A stretch of DNA of 64,000 bases from Apostichopus japonicus (Eukaryota; Echinodermata; Holothuroidea; Aspidochirotida; Stichopodidae). Below the pieces are notes generated by a model. The model saw only the letters and a list, made by a program, of their open reading frames with translations. It was not told the DNA's origin and did not search any database. The stretch is taken from contig NC_092577.1 of assembly GCF_037975245.1 (NCBI RefSeq), forward strand, positions 37,130,398 to 37,194,397, given 5' to 3'. The first letter of the stretch is position 1. Each line of letters begins with the position of its first letter. Of the stretch, positions 1 through 12,600 are shown piece by piece. A program made the translations under genes and the position numbers.

Positions 1-403
1 GAATTTGATTCAGAGTGAAAATACCAAACAGTTGAAAACCTGGCATACAGAAAAGAGAGTTCATTTGGAAATGATTTGGGATACATATCTTACAGAAGTT
101 CCTTTAATATGTCAAAGATTCACGAGGAGAGTAGGATCAGGTCTCAGACCCTTCAAATTATTCAGTTTCTTAATATTCATAACTGCTGATATGGCATTGA
201 AGGTTGTGTATCTCAGTTTGTAGTATGTGTTTTCTGTTTTGACAAACTGAGGCTCCAATAAAGATGAACATTAGGTTTGAACCATCTTTTATATAACTTT
301 TGTTGCTTTCAACTCTTTATTCTTTCCCATACTCTTATTTGTCCAGTACTTTTCTCGCTCAATATCTGCACATTTGATTTCTTTGATGTTTTCATTTAAA
401 TAG
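1..403 (+). other. Intron and upstream sequence of the bystin gene
   Basis: No exon could be recognised here. The stretch ends in an AG acceptor at 402-403, directly before the bystin exon, so at least its right part is intron. Earlier bystin exons must lie left of the window. Confidence 0.5.
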
Positions 404-614
404 GTTTGTGATGGACAAGAGAGAGTTACCTGTTCTCTGGCACCAGTCTTTGTTAACCTTTGTTCAGAGATACAAGGAAGACATTTCTAGCGAGCAAAAA
501 CAGGCCCTGTTAGATCTCCTTAGGTCCCAGACACACCCCAGCATTACCCCTGAGATCAGGAGGGAGATCATAAACTCTAAATCAAGAGACTCTGAAGAAC
601 CAATTGTGGGCTAG
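404..614 (+). CDS. BYSL: Bystin, last coding exon (partial gene)
   Basis: Bystin (yeast Enp1) is a nucleolar factor needed for assembly and export of the 40S ribosomal subunit. The exon encodes about 69 residues that align by recall with the C-terminus of animal bystin: a KRELPVLWHQ block, then a helix FVQRYKEDISSEQKQALLDL, then HPSITPEIRREI. It follows an AG acceptor at 402-403; position 404 completes a split codon and the frame runs Phe-Val-Met-Asp. It ends at TAG 612-614. The internal ATG at 411 is not a translation start, because the family match continues through the splice site. The rest of the gene is outside the window. The product is clear from the motif; the exact 5' phase depends on the unseen upstream exon. 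Confidence 0.93.
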
Positions 615-636
615 ATGAGGTTTCTTTCATCCGTGA

Positions 637-642
637 AATAAA
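637..642 (+). terminator. Poly(A) signal AATAAA of bystin
   Basis: A canonical AATAAA hexamer lies 23 nt after the bystin stop codon. It would give an extremely short 3' UTR. This is a motif match only; the cleavage site is not visible. Confidence 0.6.
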
Positions 643-2106
643 AGACAAGTACAGACATTTTCATCATCCCCTTTCATCGGAACTATTCAATGATTTCTAA
701 ATTGGTAGAAGAGCATTTGCCCGAAAGGAATACTTGATGTGCTGTCCACACACTGGCAAGAATGAATTGGCTTGGGAAGTATTCAGAAGTTTATTCAATG
801 CTTCCAATATCTTTAGAAGAACTTTTCAGATTTAAAAACGAGAGGATTGCAACTTGCTGTACATCAGGTTGAGATGCTCGCTTGTATGATTGAGGAGTAC
901 ATAAGAGGCAGAAAGAGCGAGATGGAATTGTCGCTCAAACCTTTTCATTCTATGAGCAAAACTCATAAGTCTTGAGAAACAACTGACTTTTGTTCACTCC
1001 GGAACAGTGGGAAGGTTTAATAGTAACAGAACCAGATGTTTCCATTAAAGATCATTAACTTCAGACATTACGGTCATGCTAAAATATCGTAACAATATGG
1101 TCCATGGACTTAACTAATCAGGTTCATTGCACAAAGTGAAGATTAAGTCACAAAATGTCTTAAATGGAACAGTGGCTGTTGTGACGAATTGAAAGGTATG
1201 AGACTGTTTGAAGTTGTCATTGATGTTTTAAATAATAGTGGCTTGGTTTGGTAAATAGGTGAACAAATGCACAGTATTAACTTTCAAAGTTTATAGAAAG
1301 GTTACCTTGTATAAAAAAGGCTATGAAGAAAGTCCCAATTATCAGGGTGGGATTACTAGAGAGTGATAACATTACCTTGGTACTTATAGTTTAGTAGTTT
1401 AATAAGTGTAATATTCTAGAGAAAGGAATTGATTTCAAAATGTCAGATGTTCTTCAAATGTGGTAATATTGACAGAAAAAGGAAATGAAAAGTTTCAGAG
1501 GAACCTCACAACTTTATCGTTGACGTCCAAAGCTGTGCGTGGTGCATTTGAAGGGCTATAAAGATGCTCTTGATGCATGGTGTAATGGAAGTGGTGGTAG
1601 TCAAAACATGTCTTAAGTAGAAAATTAACAGTGCCCATCTGTGGCTGTTTTGTCTGCATAATGAACCGTCTTCTAGTTCCATGTCCTTTCTCTTGGAGAA
1701 ATAGACCTCAATATGGAGTCGTCTAGTGTGTAATATATGACCAGAAGAACTCTAATATTGTCCTCACTATGTATGATTCCTTTTTGTATCGACATCGAAA
1801 TTAAACTGATGAAAATATTAAGTTGGCGTGATTTAGTAATAATTGCTATCAATTTAAAATGTTGGTGATGTTTGGAAATTTTTGACATGTGTCTGTTCCA
1901 TGAAGGATTTATGAAAACAAAATTGAGCTGGTAAAGTTTATGTTCGTAGCATAATATAAAATTAAGTGTAAATGTTCGTCATTTTACTGCTCAAGTCTAA
2001 CTCAGTGACAATTTATATACCACATTGAAGAAATAAAGCAGGAGAAGGTACAGGCATGTAAAGGTGACAAACACAAAATAATTGTCCTTTAATTCATGAA
2101 TCCATC
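643..2106. other. Intergenic, no gene seen
   Basis: AT-rich unique sequence. Short open frames exist but none shows a family motif, splice context or codon pattern worth calling. Confidence 0.5.
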
Positions 2107-5100
2107 AGCTTCATTGGATAATATAATATCTTATGAAAAATGATCTAACACAGCATGCAAGAGATGATCAACACAAGCGACATCATGCACAGCTTCATTG
2201 GATAATATAATATCTTATGAAAAATGATCTAACACAGCATGCAAGAGATGATCAACACAGGCGACATCATGCACAGCTTCATTGAATAATATAATATCTT
2301 ATGAAAAATGATCTAACATAGCATGCAAGAGATGATCAACACAGGCGACATCATGCACAGTTTCATTGAATAATATAATATCTGATGAAAAATGATCTAA
2401 CACAGCATGCAAGAGATGATCAACACAGGCGACATCATGCACAGCTTCATTGGATAATATAATATCTGATGAAAAATGATCTAACACAGCATGCAAGAGA
2501 TGATCAACACAAGCGACATCATGCACAGCTTCATTGAATAATATAATATCTTATGAAAAATGATCTAACACAGCATGCAAGAGATGATCAACACAAGCGA
2601 CATCATGCACAGCTTTATTGGATAATATAATATCTTATGAAAAATGATCTAACACAGCATGCAAGAGATGATCAACACAGGCGACATCATGCACAGCTTT
2701 ATTGGATAATATAATATCTTATGAAAAATGATCTAACACAGCATGCAAGAGATGATCAACACAGGCGACATCATGCACAGCTTCATTGAATAATATAATA
2801 TCTGATGAAAAATGATCTAACACAGCATGCAAGAGATGATCAACACAAGCGACATCATGCACAGCTTCATTGGATAATATAATATCTTATGAAAAATGAT
2901 CTAACACAGCATGCAAGAGATGATCAACACAGGCGACATCATGCACAGCTTCATTGGATAATATAATATCTGATGAAAAATGATCTAACACAGCATGCAA
3001 GAGATGATCAACACAAGCGACATCATGCACAGCTTCATTGAATAATATAATATCTTATGAAAAATGATCTAACACAGCATGCAAGAGATGATCAACACAA
3101 GCGACATCATGCACAGCTTTATTGGATAATATAATATCTTATGAAAAATGATCTAACACAGCATGCAAGAGATGATCAACACAGGCGACATCATGCACAG
3201 CTTGATTGGATAATATAATATCTTATGAAAAATGATCTAACACAGCATGCAAGAGATGATCAACACAGGCGACATCATGCACAGCTTCATTGAATAATAT
3301 AATATCTTATGAAAAATGATCTAACACAGCATGCAAGAGATGATCAACACAAGCGACATCATGCACAGCTTCATTGGATAATATAATATCTTATGAAAAA
3401 TGATCTAACACAGCATGCAAGAGATGATCAACACAGGCGACATCATGCACAGCTTCATTGGATAATATAATATCTTATGAAAAATGATCTAACACAGCAT
3501 GCAAGAGATGATCAACACAGGCGACATCATGCACAGCTTCATTGGATAATATAATATCTTATGAAAAATGATCTAACACAGCATGCAAGAGATGATCAAC
3601 ACAAGCGACATCATGCACAGCTTCATTGAATAATATAATATCTTATGAAAAATGATCTAACACAGCATGCAAGAGATGATCAACACAGGCGACATCATGC
3701 ACAGCTTTATTGGATAATATAATATCTTATGAAAAATGATCTAACACAGCATGCAAGAGATGATCAACACAGGCGACATCATGCACAGCTTTATTGGATA
3801 ATATAATATCTTAAGAAAAATGATCTAACACAGCATGCAAGAGATGATCAACACAGGCGACATCATGCACAGCTTTATTGGATAATATAATATCTTAAGA
3901 AAAATGATCTAACACAGCATGCAAGAGATGATCAACACAGGCGACATCATGCACAGCTTCATTGGATAATATAATATCTTATGAAAAATGATCTAACACA
4001 GCATGCAAGAGATGATCAACACAGGCGACATCATGCACAGCTTCATTGAATAATATAATATCTGATGAAAAATGATCTAACACAGCATGCAAGAGATGAT
4101 CAACACAGGCGACATCATGCACAGCTTCATTGAATAATATAATATCTTATGAAAAATGATCTAACACAGCATGCAAGAGATGATCAACACAGGCGACATC
4201 ATGCACAGCTTCATTGGATAATATAATATCTGATGAAAAATGATCTAACACAGCATGCAAGAGATGATCAACACAGGCGACATCATGCACAGCTTCATTG
4301 GATAATATAATATCTGATGAAAAATGATCTAACACAGCATGCAAGAGATGATCAACACAGGCGACATCATGCACAGCTTTATTGGATAATATAATATCTG
4401 ATGAAAAATGATCTAACACAGCATGCAAGAGATGATCAACACAAGCGACATCATCATGCACAGCTTCATTGGATAATATAATATCTGATGAAAAATGATC
4501 TAACACAGCATGCAAGAGATGATCAACACAAGCGACATCATCATGCACAGCTTCATTGGATAATATAATATCTTATGAAAAATGATCTAACACAGCATGC
4601 AAGAGATGATCAACACAGGCGACATCATGCACAGCTTCATTGGATAATATAATATCTTATGAAAAATGATCTAACACAGCATGCAAGAGATGATCAACAC
4701 AGGCGACATCATGCACAGCTTCATTGGATAATATAATATCTTATGAAAAATGATCTAACACAGCATGCAAGAGATGATCAACACAGGCGACATCATGCAC
4801 AGCTTCATTGGATAATATAATATCTTATGAAAAATGATCTAACACAGCATGCAAGAGATGATCAACACAAGCGACATCATGCACAGCTTCATTGGATAAT
4901 ATAATATCTGATGAAAAATGATCTAACACAGCATGCAAGAGATGATCAACACAAGCGACATCATGCACAGCTTCATTGGATAATATAATATCTGATGAAA
5001 AATGATCTAACACAGCATGCAAGAGATGATCAACACAAGCGACATCATGCACAGCTTCATTGGATAATATAATATCTGATGAAAAATGATCTAACACAGC

Positions 5101-7317
5101 ATGCAAGAGATGATCAACACAAGCGACATCATGCACAGCTTCATTGGATAATATAATATCTGATGAAAAATGATCTAACACAGCATGCAAGAGATGATCA
5201 ACACAAGCGACATCATGCACAGCTTCATTGAATAATATAATATCTGATGAAAAATGATCTAACACAGCATGCAAGAGATGATCAACACAGGCGACATCAT
5301 GCACAGCTTCATTGAATAATATAATATCTGATGAAAAATGATCTAACACAGCATGCAAGAGATGATCAACACAAGCGACATCATGCACAGCTTCATTGAA
5401 TAATATAATATCTGATGAAAAATGATCTAACACAGCATGCAAGAGATGATCAACACAGGCGACATCATGCACAGCTTTATTGGATAATATAATATCTGAT
5501 GAAAAATGATCTAACACAGCATGCAAGAGATGATCAACACAGGCGACATCATGCACAGCTTTATTGGATAATATAATATCTTAAGAAAAATGATCTAACA
5601 CAGCATGCAAGAGTTGATCAACACAGGCGACATCATGCACAGCTTCATTGGATAATATAATATCTGATGAAAAATGATCTAACACAGCATGCAAGAGATG
5701 ATCAACACAGGCGACATCATGCACAGCTTCATTGGGTAATATAATATCTTATGAAAAATGATCTAACACAGCATGCAAGAGATGATCAACACAAGCGACA
5801 TCATGCACAGCTTCATTGGATAATATAATATCTGATGAAAAATGATCTAACACAGCATGCAAGAGATGATCAACACAGGCGACATCATGCACAGCTTCAT
5901 TGGATAATATAATATCTGATGAAAAATGATCTAACACAGCATGCAAGAGATGATCAACACAGGCGACATCATGCACAGCTTCATTGGATAATATAATATC
6001 TTATGAAAAATGATCTAACACAGCATGCAAGAGATGATCAACACAAGCGACATCATGCACAGTTTCATTGGATAATATAATATCTGATGAAAAATGATCT
6101 AACACAGCATGCAAGAGATGATCAACACAAGCGACATCATGCACAGCTTCATTGGATAATATAATATCTGATGAAAAATGATCTAACACAGCATGCAAGA
6201 GATGATCAACACAAGCGACATCATGCACAGCTTCATTGGATAATATAATATCTTATGAAAAATGATCTAACACAGCATGCAAGAGATGATCAACACAAGC
6301 GACATCATGCACAGCTTCATTGAATAATATAATATCTGATGAAAAGTGATCTAACACAGCATGCAAGAGATAATCAACACAAGAGACATCATGCACAGCT
6401 TCATTGGATAATATAATATCTGATGAAAAGTGATCTAACACAGCATGCAAGAGATGATCAACACAAGCGACATCATGCACAGCTTCATTGGATAATATAA
6501 TATCTGATGAAAAATGATCTAACACAGCATGCAAGAGATGATCAACACAAGCGACATCATGCACAGCTTCATTGGATAATATAATATCTGATGAAAAATG
6601 ATCTAACACAGCATGCAAGAGATGATTAACACAAGCGACATCATGCACAGCTTCGTTGAATAATATAATATCTGATGAAAAATGATCTAACACAGCATGC
6701 AAGAGATGATCAACACAAGCGACATCATGCACAGCTTCGTTGAATAATATAATATCTGATGAAAAATGATCTAACACAGCATGCAAGAGATGATCAGCAC
6801 AAGCGACATCATGCACAGCTTCATTGGATAATATAATATCTGATGAAAAATGATCTAACACAGCATGCAAGAGATGATCAACACAAGCGACATCATGCAC
6901 AGCTTCATTGAATAATATAATATCTGATGAAAAATGATCTAACACAGCATGCAAGAGATGATCAACACAAGCGACATCATGCACAGCTTTATTGAATAAT
7001 ATAATATCTGATGAAAAATGATCTAACACAGCATGCAAGAGATGATCAACACAGGCGACATCATGCACAGCTTCATTGGATAATATAATATCTGATGAAA
7101 AATGATCTAACACAGCATGCAAGAGATGATCAACACAAGCGACATCATGCACAGCTTCATTGAATAATATAATATCTTATGAAAAATGATCTAACACAGC
7201 ATGCAAGAGATGATCAACACAAGCGACATCATGCACAGCTTCATTGAATAATATAATATCTTATGAAAAATGATCTAACACAGCATGCAAGAGATGATCA
7301 ACACAAGCGACATCATG
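2107..7317. repeat. 84-bp minisatellite, about 62 tandem copies
   Basis: Direct tandem repeat with an 84-bp period from an AGCTTCATTGG start to a last partial copy before 7318. Copies are very similar. Variant sites are TTGGAT/TTGAAT, TCTTATG/TCTGATG/TCTTAAG, ACAAGC/ACAGGC, and a CATCAT insertion in two neighbouring copies near 4450 and 4537. Because 84 is a multiple of 3, the minus strand shows 28-residue periodic open frames wherever the TCTGATG variant removes a TAA stop. Those frames start and stop only with the repeat variant, so I treat them as artefacts. It lies between bystin and ACOX1. Confidence 0.97.
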
Positions 7318-7539
7318 CAGAAACATTGAGATCATTTTGTGTTTTAAATACCGTGCACAGAAAATCTCATATATTTTATGAATTCTGCAGAAACGATGAA
7401 AGAGACCCATTTAGGAATGACATGCAAATTTCACCAGGAGGCTTAGTAAATGTTTGATTTCTTTATTACTTTGTATATATTATATATATTTCTACACAGC
7501 CTGTCAGTATTCTATTAACTACTGTGAAAACAGGCTTTA

Positions 7540-7612
7540 ATTTTTACCAGGCTCCCTAGCCCAACCGGCCACCGGGCATTGCCCAAATACCTGTGAGGCC
7601 AGTCCGCCACTG
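7540..7612. mobile_element. hAT-like transposon end fragment
   Basis: The stretch ends in GGCCAGTCCGCCACTG, the inverse of the CAGTGGCGGACTGGCC terminus common in hAT-type non-autonomous elements (recalled). No matching opposite end or target duplication was found, so it is at most a solo end. Confidence 0.35.
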
Positions 7613-7753
7613 TCTCTATTTAACAACAAATATCCAACATGTTCGTTTAACAAAACATTTGCAGTATAGTTTACAATAGTCTTCTAAATAACAATTTCAG
7701 ATACGAAAGAAAGGATGAGGCAGAATGACGGAAGACAGGGCTTTTATGTGTGG

Positions 7754-7926
7754 AAACGTTACCCAGGAGGACACGAGTTTTACAATTTCTAGGTAGACAC
7801 TCGCATTATCTAAACGTTACCCAGGAGGACATGAGTTTTACAATTTCTAGGCAGGCACTCGCATTATCTAAACGTTACCCAGGAGGACATGAGTGTGACA
7901 ATTTCTAGGTAGAAACTCGCATTATC
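7754..7926. repeat. 57-58 bp tandem repeat, 3 copies
   Basis: Three successive copies starting with AAACGTTACCCAGGAGGACA at 7754, 7811 and 7869, differing by a few substitutions. Confidence 0.9.
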
Positions 7927-8328
7927 TTTTGATGCTTGATTTAATGCCAATTGTGAAGTAGTAATGAAAGTGAGACGAATATGGCGTCGCCACTGGCTCC
8001 CGGACCACATTAACCACAACATACAACACAACAAAGAACAGTATAATCATTATGCAACTGATATATGACAAGTACGGCAAGTATTGCCGTATGGAAACTG
8101 TATACACACAAAAGTTGGAAGTGGGATACTGCGCAAAACAAAGTCTGATACAGAGGCAAGTTCACACCCAGTTAACAAAAACAAGAAAGACTTGAGGAAT
8201 TAATCGCTCTATAGAAGGCATACAATACTACTCAATTTAATTCTGACTTATCATGTAATATATCCGTGATACTCACATATTGCAAATACAGGCAATGTTT
8301 TGTTTCTGTTAGTTTCAATCATTAAATG

Positions 8329-8705
8329 CAGTGGCGTAGCCAGGATTTTTTCAGTTGGGGGGGCGCACTGGGGGGCTTGACCATTTCCTGGGAGGGCGTC
8401 TTGTTACTATCTAAGCGGAGCGCCACCATGATGGCGCGCAGCGTATCGAAAAATGTTAGCTAAAAAAGCCTCCTAGATCATCGGAAATGACACTTCCCAG
8501 GCCTTGTAAGCATGGGCGTCAATCCGATTTGAAACGTGGGGGGGGGGGGGACGTAATCGATTCGAGTATTCCGGCCGCAAGTACTATCTAAGCGGAGCGC
8601 CACCATCAGTTGGCGAGCAGCGTACCAAGAAAATTTCAGATTGCAATACCTGCCAGATCGCTGGAAATGGCACTTGCCAGGCTGGATAGCAGCCATCTAG
8701 TTGCG
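8329..8705. mobile_element. Degenerate hAT-like MITE debris with two copies of a dispersed repeat
   Basis: The left part begins CAGTGGCGTAGCCAGG at 8329, a terminal motif like that of the MITE at 47723. Two related blocks follow (about 8401-8510 and 8578-8700). Each has CTAAGCGGAGCGCCACCAT, then a GGAAATG-CACTT-CCAGGC core. The same block occurs in reverse orientation inside the MITE at 45879-46140. No right end or target duplication was identified. A run of 12 or more G near 8540 interrupts it. Confidence 0.55.
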
Positions 8706-8968
8706 TGATTTCGGGAGAAAATGACAATTTCGTCACTCAGGAAATCTGCAATAAAGTTCATGCGGCCTTAATTTTTGGTGGATTATTTCTGTTATTAGTG
8801 ATTCCAATTGACATGAACATTAGAACCCACCGCAAGTTGACAAATGATGCGGCGAACTGGAGACCCCAGCCCCATTTTGCCCTATTTTTCAGGATAGAAT
8901 ACCCCTCTTGTTCGAACCCATGACAACTAACAATCTGTGAATAAATTTACTTCAAAATGGGCACATTA
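8706..8968. other. Intergenic, nothing recognised
   Basis: Unique sequence with one short open frame of no recognisable character. Confidence 0.4.
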
Positions 8969-9315
8969 TAAGGAGACTACTCCTTAATATTCTCAACATT
9001 AGATGGACCAATAACAATTGGTTATCAAACGATGAGCTCTACAATGAAACCAACCAAACACCTTTGGTCATCCATAGTCGCACATAGAAGATTTAGATTT
9101 TTCGGTCATGTAGCAAGACTCAAGGAGGACGCTCCAGCAAAGGTTGCTTTAAGAGAAGCATACTGCTAAACCAGTAGGAAGGCCGTGACTACCTTGCTTG
9201 GAAAAATAAAGTCGCAATTTAAAAACGTAAACATTAACAATTTCGAGGAAGCAATAAACCTTGCACAATATCGAGATACGTAACGGAGGTTAATCAATGA
9301 GCATGTCGGATAGAC
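8969..9315 (+). pseudogene. Non-LTR retrotransposon (LINE) reverse transcriptase, C-terminal remnant
   Basis: Read across frames, the translation gives the typical tail of a LINE ORF2: NIRWTNNNWLSNDELYNET, then RRFRFFGHVARLKEDAPAKV, then a KPVGRP-like block, then FEEAINLAQYRDT and RRLINEHVG. The FGHVAR motif followed by an LAQ-R-W-R-L segment is common in animal LINE C-termini. At least three frame changes and internal stops (including TAA where the RDTW Trp would be) break it, so it is a dead 5'-truncated copy. It lies just upstream of ACOX1 exon 1. The clade cannot be assigned from this segment. Confidence 0.82.
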
Positions 9316-9501
9316 GAGACTAAACTTACTACTTACTACTATCTCCTCATTTACATAGTCGGTCCATGCTCCTTATCAATTTCTATGATATATATTATGT
9401 ACATACCGATGGTGCCTTTTTAGTAGTAAGTAAACAGAAGGGAAATTGTCTTTGGTGAGCAGACGACATATGTACGTACGACACTAGTCCCTTCAATCAC
9501 A
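9316..9501 (+). promoter_or_regulatory. Putative ACOX1 promoter and 5' UTR region
   Basis: This is the only non-transposon sequence between the LINE remnant and the ACOX1 ATG. No TATA box, Inr or AGGTCA direct repeat stood out. The transcription start is not visible, and a non-coding first exon farther upstream cannot be excluded. Confidence 0.3.
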
Positions 9502-9661
9502 ATGCCTGCAAGTAAAGACATTAATGTTGATTCTAGTTTAGATGAATCTAAGATGAATCCCGATATTGCAAGGGAGAGAAGAAAGGCCGAATTTGATCCT
9601 ATCGATCTAACTTACGTCCTGGACAGGGGAAAAGACAGGACGGAACTAAGAAGACGTACCG
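9502..9661 (+). CDS. ACOX1: ACOX1 coding exon 1
   Basis: Encodes residues 1-53 plus one base of codon 54. The ATG at 9502 has A at -3. An in-frame second Met (residue 18, MNPDIARER) aligns with the usual start of animal ACOX1, so the first 17 residues are an extension or the shorter start is used. The donor is G|GTAAGT at 9662. Confidence 0.9.
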
Positions 9662-12600
9662 GTAAGTTTTGATTTTTCATTATTAAGCTAGAGTAGGCCT
9701 AGTCTAGTGCTAGTACTCGCGTTAGTGCAATTAGGGCCTAACGTTAGGCCAAAGAAAAGCTAAGTTAAGCTAAGTAAGGATAGGGCATAACACCATGCAT
9801 GGCCAACAGGATAGGCCTTCAGCCTGGCTACAAATCCAATATACTAATATAGACCTAACTTACTCTAGAGAAGGACTCAACCATCGACTTGTACATAAAT
9901 ATGTAGGTTTCAATACACAGTGAGAAAACTTGCCAACCTTCCAGGGTCATGAAATGTGCTGCCCAGGAATTAACAATATGGACATAACCTTTGTATTTGT
10001 AACTTCAATGTGATTTTGTTTCACATACTACAGAACACCCACTATACAAGAGACATAAACCGTAAATCTGAGAATGATTTCTTAGGTTTGGATGATACTG
10101 ATGGTTGAAATTTACATTGGCTTGATCTGCATGGACCCTTACTGCAGTTAGTTTTTGAAGATCTTCAGAGCCTGGGAAATTGATTATGGATCTGAACTCA
10201 TAATCATGTTATATGCTTCTGTCTATAGATGTAGCCTAGCCTAGGCCAACAGCCTAGGTTTGCTACAGACATTTCAGCTTTGTTTCGTTATTTGGTTTAT
10301 CACTTCACGTATAAACACATAGATTCAACATAACATAAATTGTAGTTACAGAAATTATATACATAAGGTGAAAGGAAATGCACAGAAACCTGACGGACTT
10401 GAAGATTTACACTCCTGTATACAATATACAAAAACATTGAAAATAAGTACAACTAGGAAGACTATAGCAGAAAAGAGACAGCTAGGTTTAAACCACAAAG
10501 TAGAAAAATGGAAAACCACCCAAAACTCCCATTAACCCCGTCTCTCCTTCCCCAGCCATGAAAATTTAACAGCGAGTTGATATGAAGTGACATGCAAATT
10601 ACATTTTACAAGATCAATCCAAGTACAGCAATGAAAACAAGAATTATAATTTCAGTTGAATATGGTTAACGGTTTGAAAATGTGGTAAATTCAATCCACG
10701 TACAAATACATTTATGAAAGTCTTACCTAAAGTTCTGTTTACTGTTGAGTGTTGATTCCACCAGGACTTCCCCAGGCAGCTATACAATGCAGACATTAGT
10801 TGGTAGTACTTAGAATACAAATACATGGGGTATGATGAATTTTTCTTGAAATCACATTCCTGCTACTTTCTGGATAATATCACATTAAACTGCAGTGTGA
10901 TCCCACAGTACTGTATGAAAGCATTGTTATAGAAAAAAGAGCTTCTGCATCCTGGTCATGAAACAGCTTGCATCCGGAGTACACAATTGTTTTAAGAACA
11001 CTCTCACAAGTCAACAAGCATCGCATAGGAATACATCATTGTTAAAATAACATGAATGTTTTTCACTCCTCAAAAGGAACCACACTTTATCTCTCAGTGG
11101 TTGTTTGACAACAGTGTATTGTACAGTATATACACGGTGCAATGTTTTTATTTCTACATGAGTGCCCTACTGAAGTAAAAAGATTGTTTGGTTTGGTTTG
11201 GTGTTTTTTTTTAAAACAAAACATTAACATTTACTGTAGGCCCGGATTGAGAAGCCTAATGTCATCAGTTTCACTGTATCTAGGACAATTATCTACAGAC
11301 TGAATTTAAATGTTTACTATCTTGAAAACTGGAAACAAAATAGAGAAATGCATCCTGTCAGTTGGCATTCAACTTTTACTTCTTGTTTTAGTTGCATTGT
11401 GGCATATCAATGTTCAAATTTCTGCAAATTAAAGTCATCCTTTAAACAGAGATTTTAATACAATGGACTGGTTCCCAGACCCTGTCTGCTTCAAACCTGT
11501 TATCTGGCATTAGAACATCGCATAGGCTATCAAGCGTGTTTTTTGAGGTCCTAAGACTAGAAACATAACCATAGAGGATTATGCTTGATCATTTGTCGTT
11601 TTATTCGGAGCAGAATCAATGGTTTTCGATGACCCTCAGTTCAAGAAAGAAGAGATTGCTTTCATGGACCAAGTAGAACGGTTTAATTACAGCATCAAAC
11701 AGGAGCTGGTAGCCGTAAAGAAAATCAGAGAACTTGGCTGGAATGCAGTCGACAACAGAGAAGAGGTTCAGTGGCTTAGAAGGTATTTCAGTTCTAGAAA
11801 CCACTTTAACTTCTTATCTAACAAATTATTTAGACCATTTGAGTTGTATTGTAATTTAGTTTAGCTTAGTATTTCCCGAGATTTAGGGTGTCAACAGAAG
11901 CTCATTTGAAACCATTCATACATATGATGGTCGCTGCTTGCATGAAGTCTTATATTTTTGATGAGTAATAAAGAATAACATAGGTGTGGAATTGTCGTAG
12001 TCATTCCTTCACCCGGGACTACCATTTAACATCCGTCCAGTGTCCAGGCTGGAGTATACACCTCAGTATCGGACTATACTTGGAGTTATTACAGGAGGTG
12101 AAGGCATATCATTACAGGAGTGCAGCCAATCCAAACCATGGAAGACTTCCTTCAACAAAACTTTTTTTAATAGGTTGGTAGAATCTGGTTCCTGGTGTGG
12201 TTTGAACCCTGTAACCTACAGGTTGTGAGGTTGATCCGCATCAATACCCTAGTAACTACTATACTGGTGTAGTATACTGGTGTAGTATACTGGTGTAGTA
12301 AATGGGTTGAAAGTGGTAGTAAGTCTTATAATAAGGAGTAACATTATTTGGCATTCATCATTATTTACTCATTATATTAATATATGTAGTACTGTATTTT
12401 GCTGAAGACCTCTAATTTGCAGGGATAGTTTCTAGCTGTCAAATTGGCATTCATGATCTACAGATATGTAACCCATCATTCATTAGGCAGACTTTAATAA
12501 AGCCAAAATCTTGTCATATTGAAATTTATCCTTCTGTTGAAATTAAATTGCAAACTCAGTACTCACTAGTTCAATTTACTTTCAAAACCATAGAGTTCTG

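Noticed and set aside
2299-7152. Minus-strand frames with a 28-residue period (HDVACVDHLLHAVLDHFS)
   Set aside because: 84 bp is a multiple of 3, so frames stay open wherever a variant removes TAA. No start context, no splice signal, no family.
2107-7317. CRISPR-like array of direct repeats
   Set aside because: The repeat units are adjoining, with no unique spacers between them, and the context is an animal genome.
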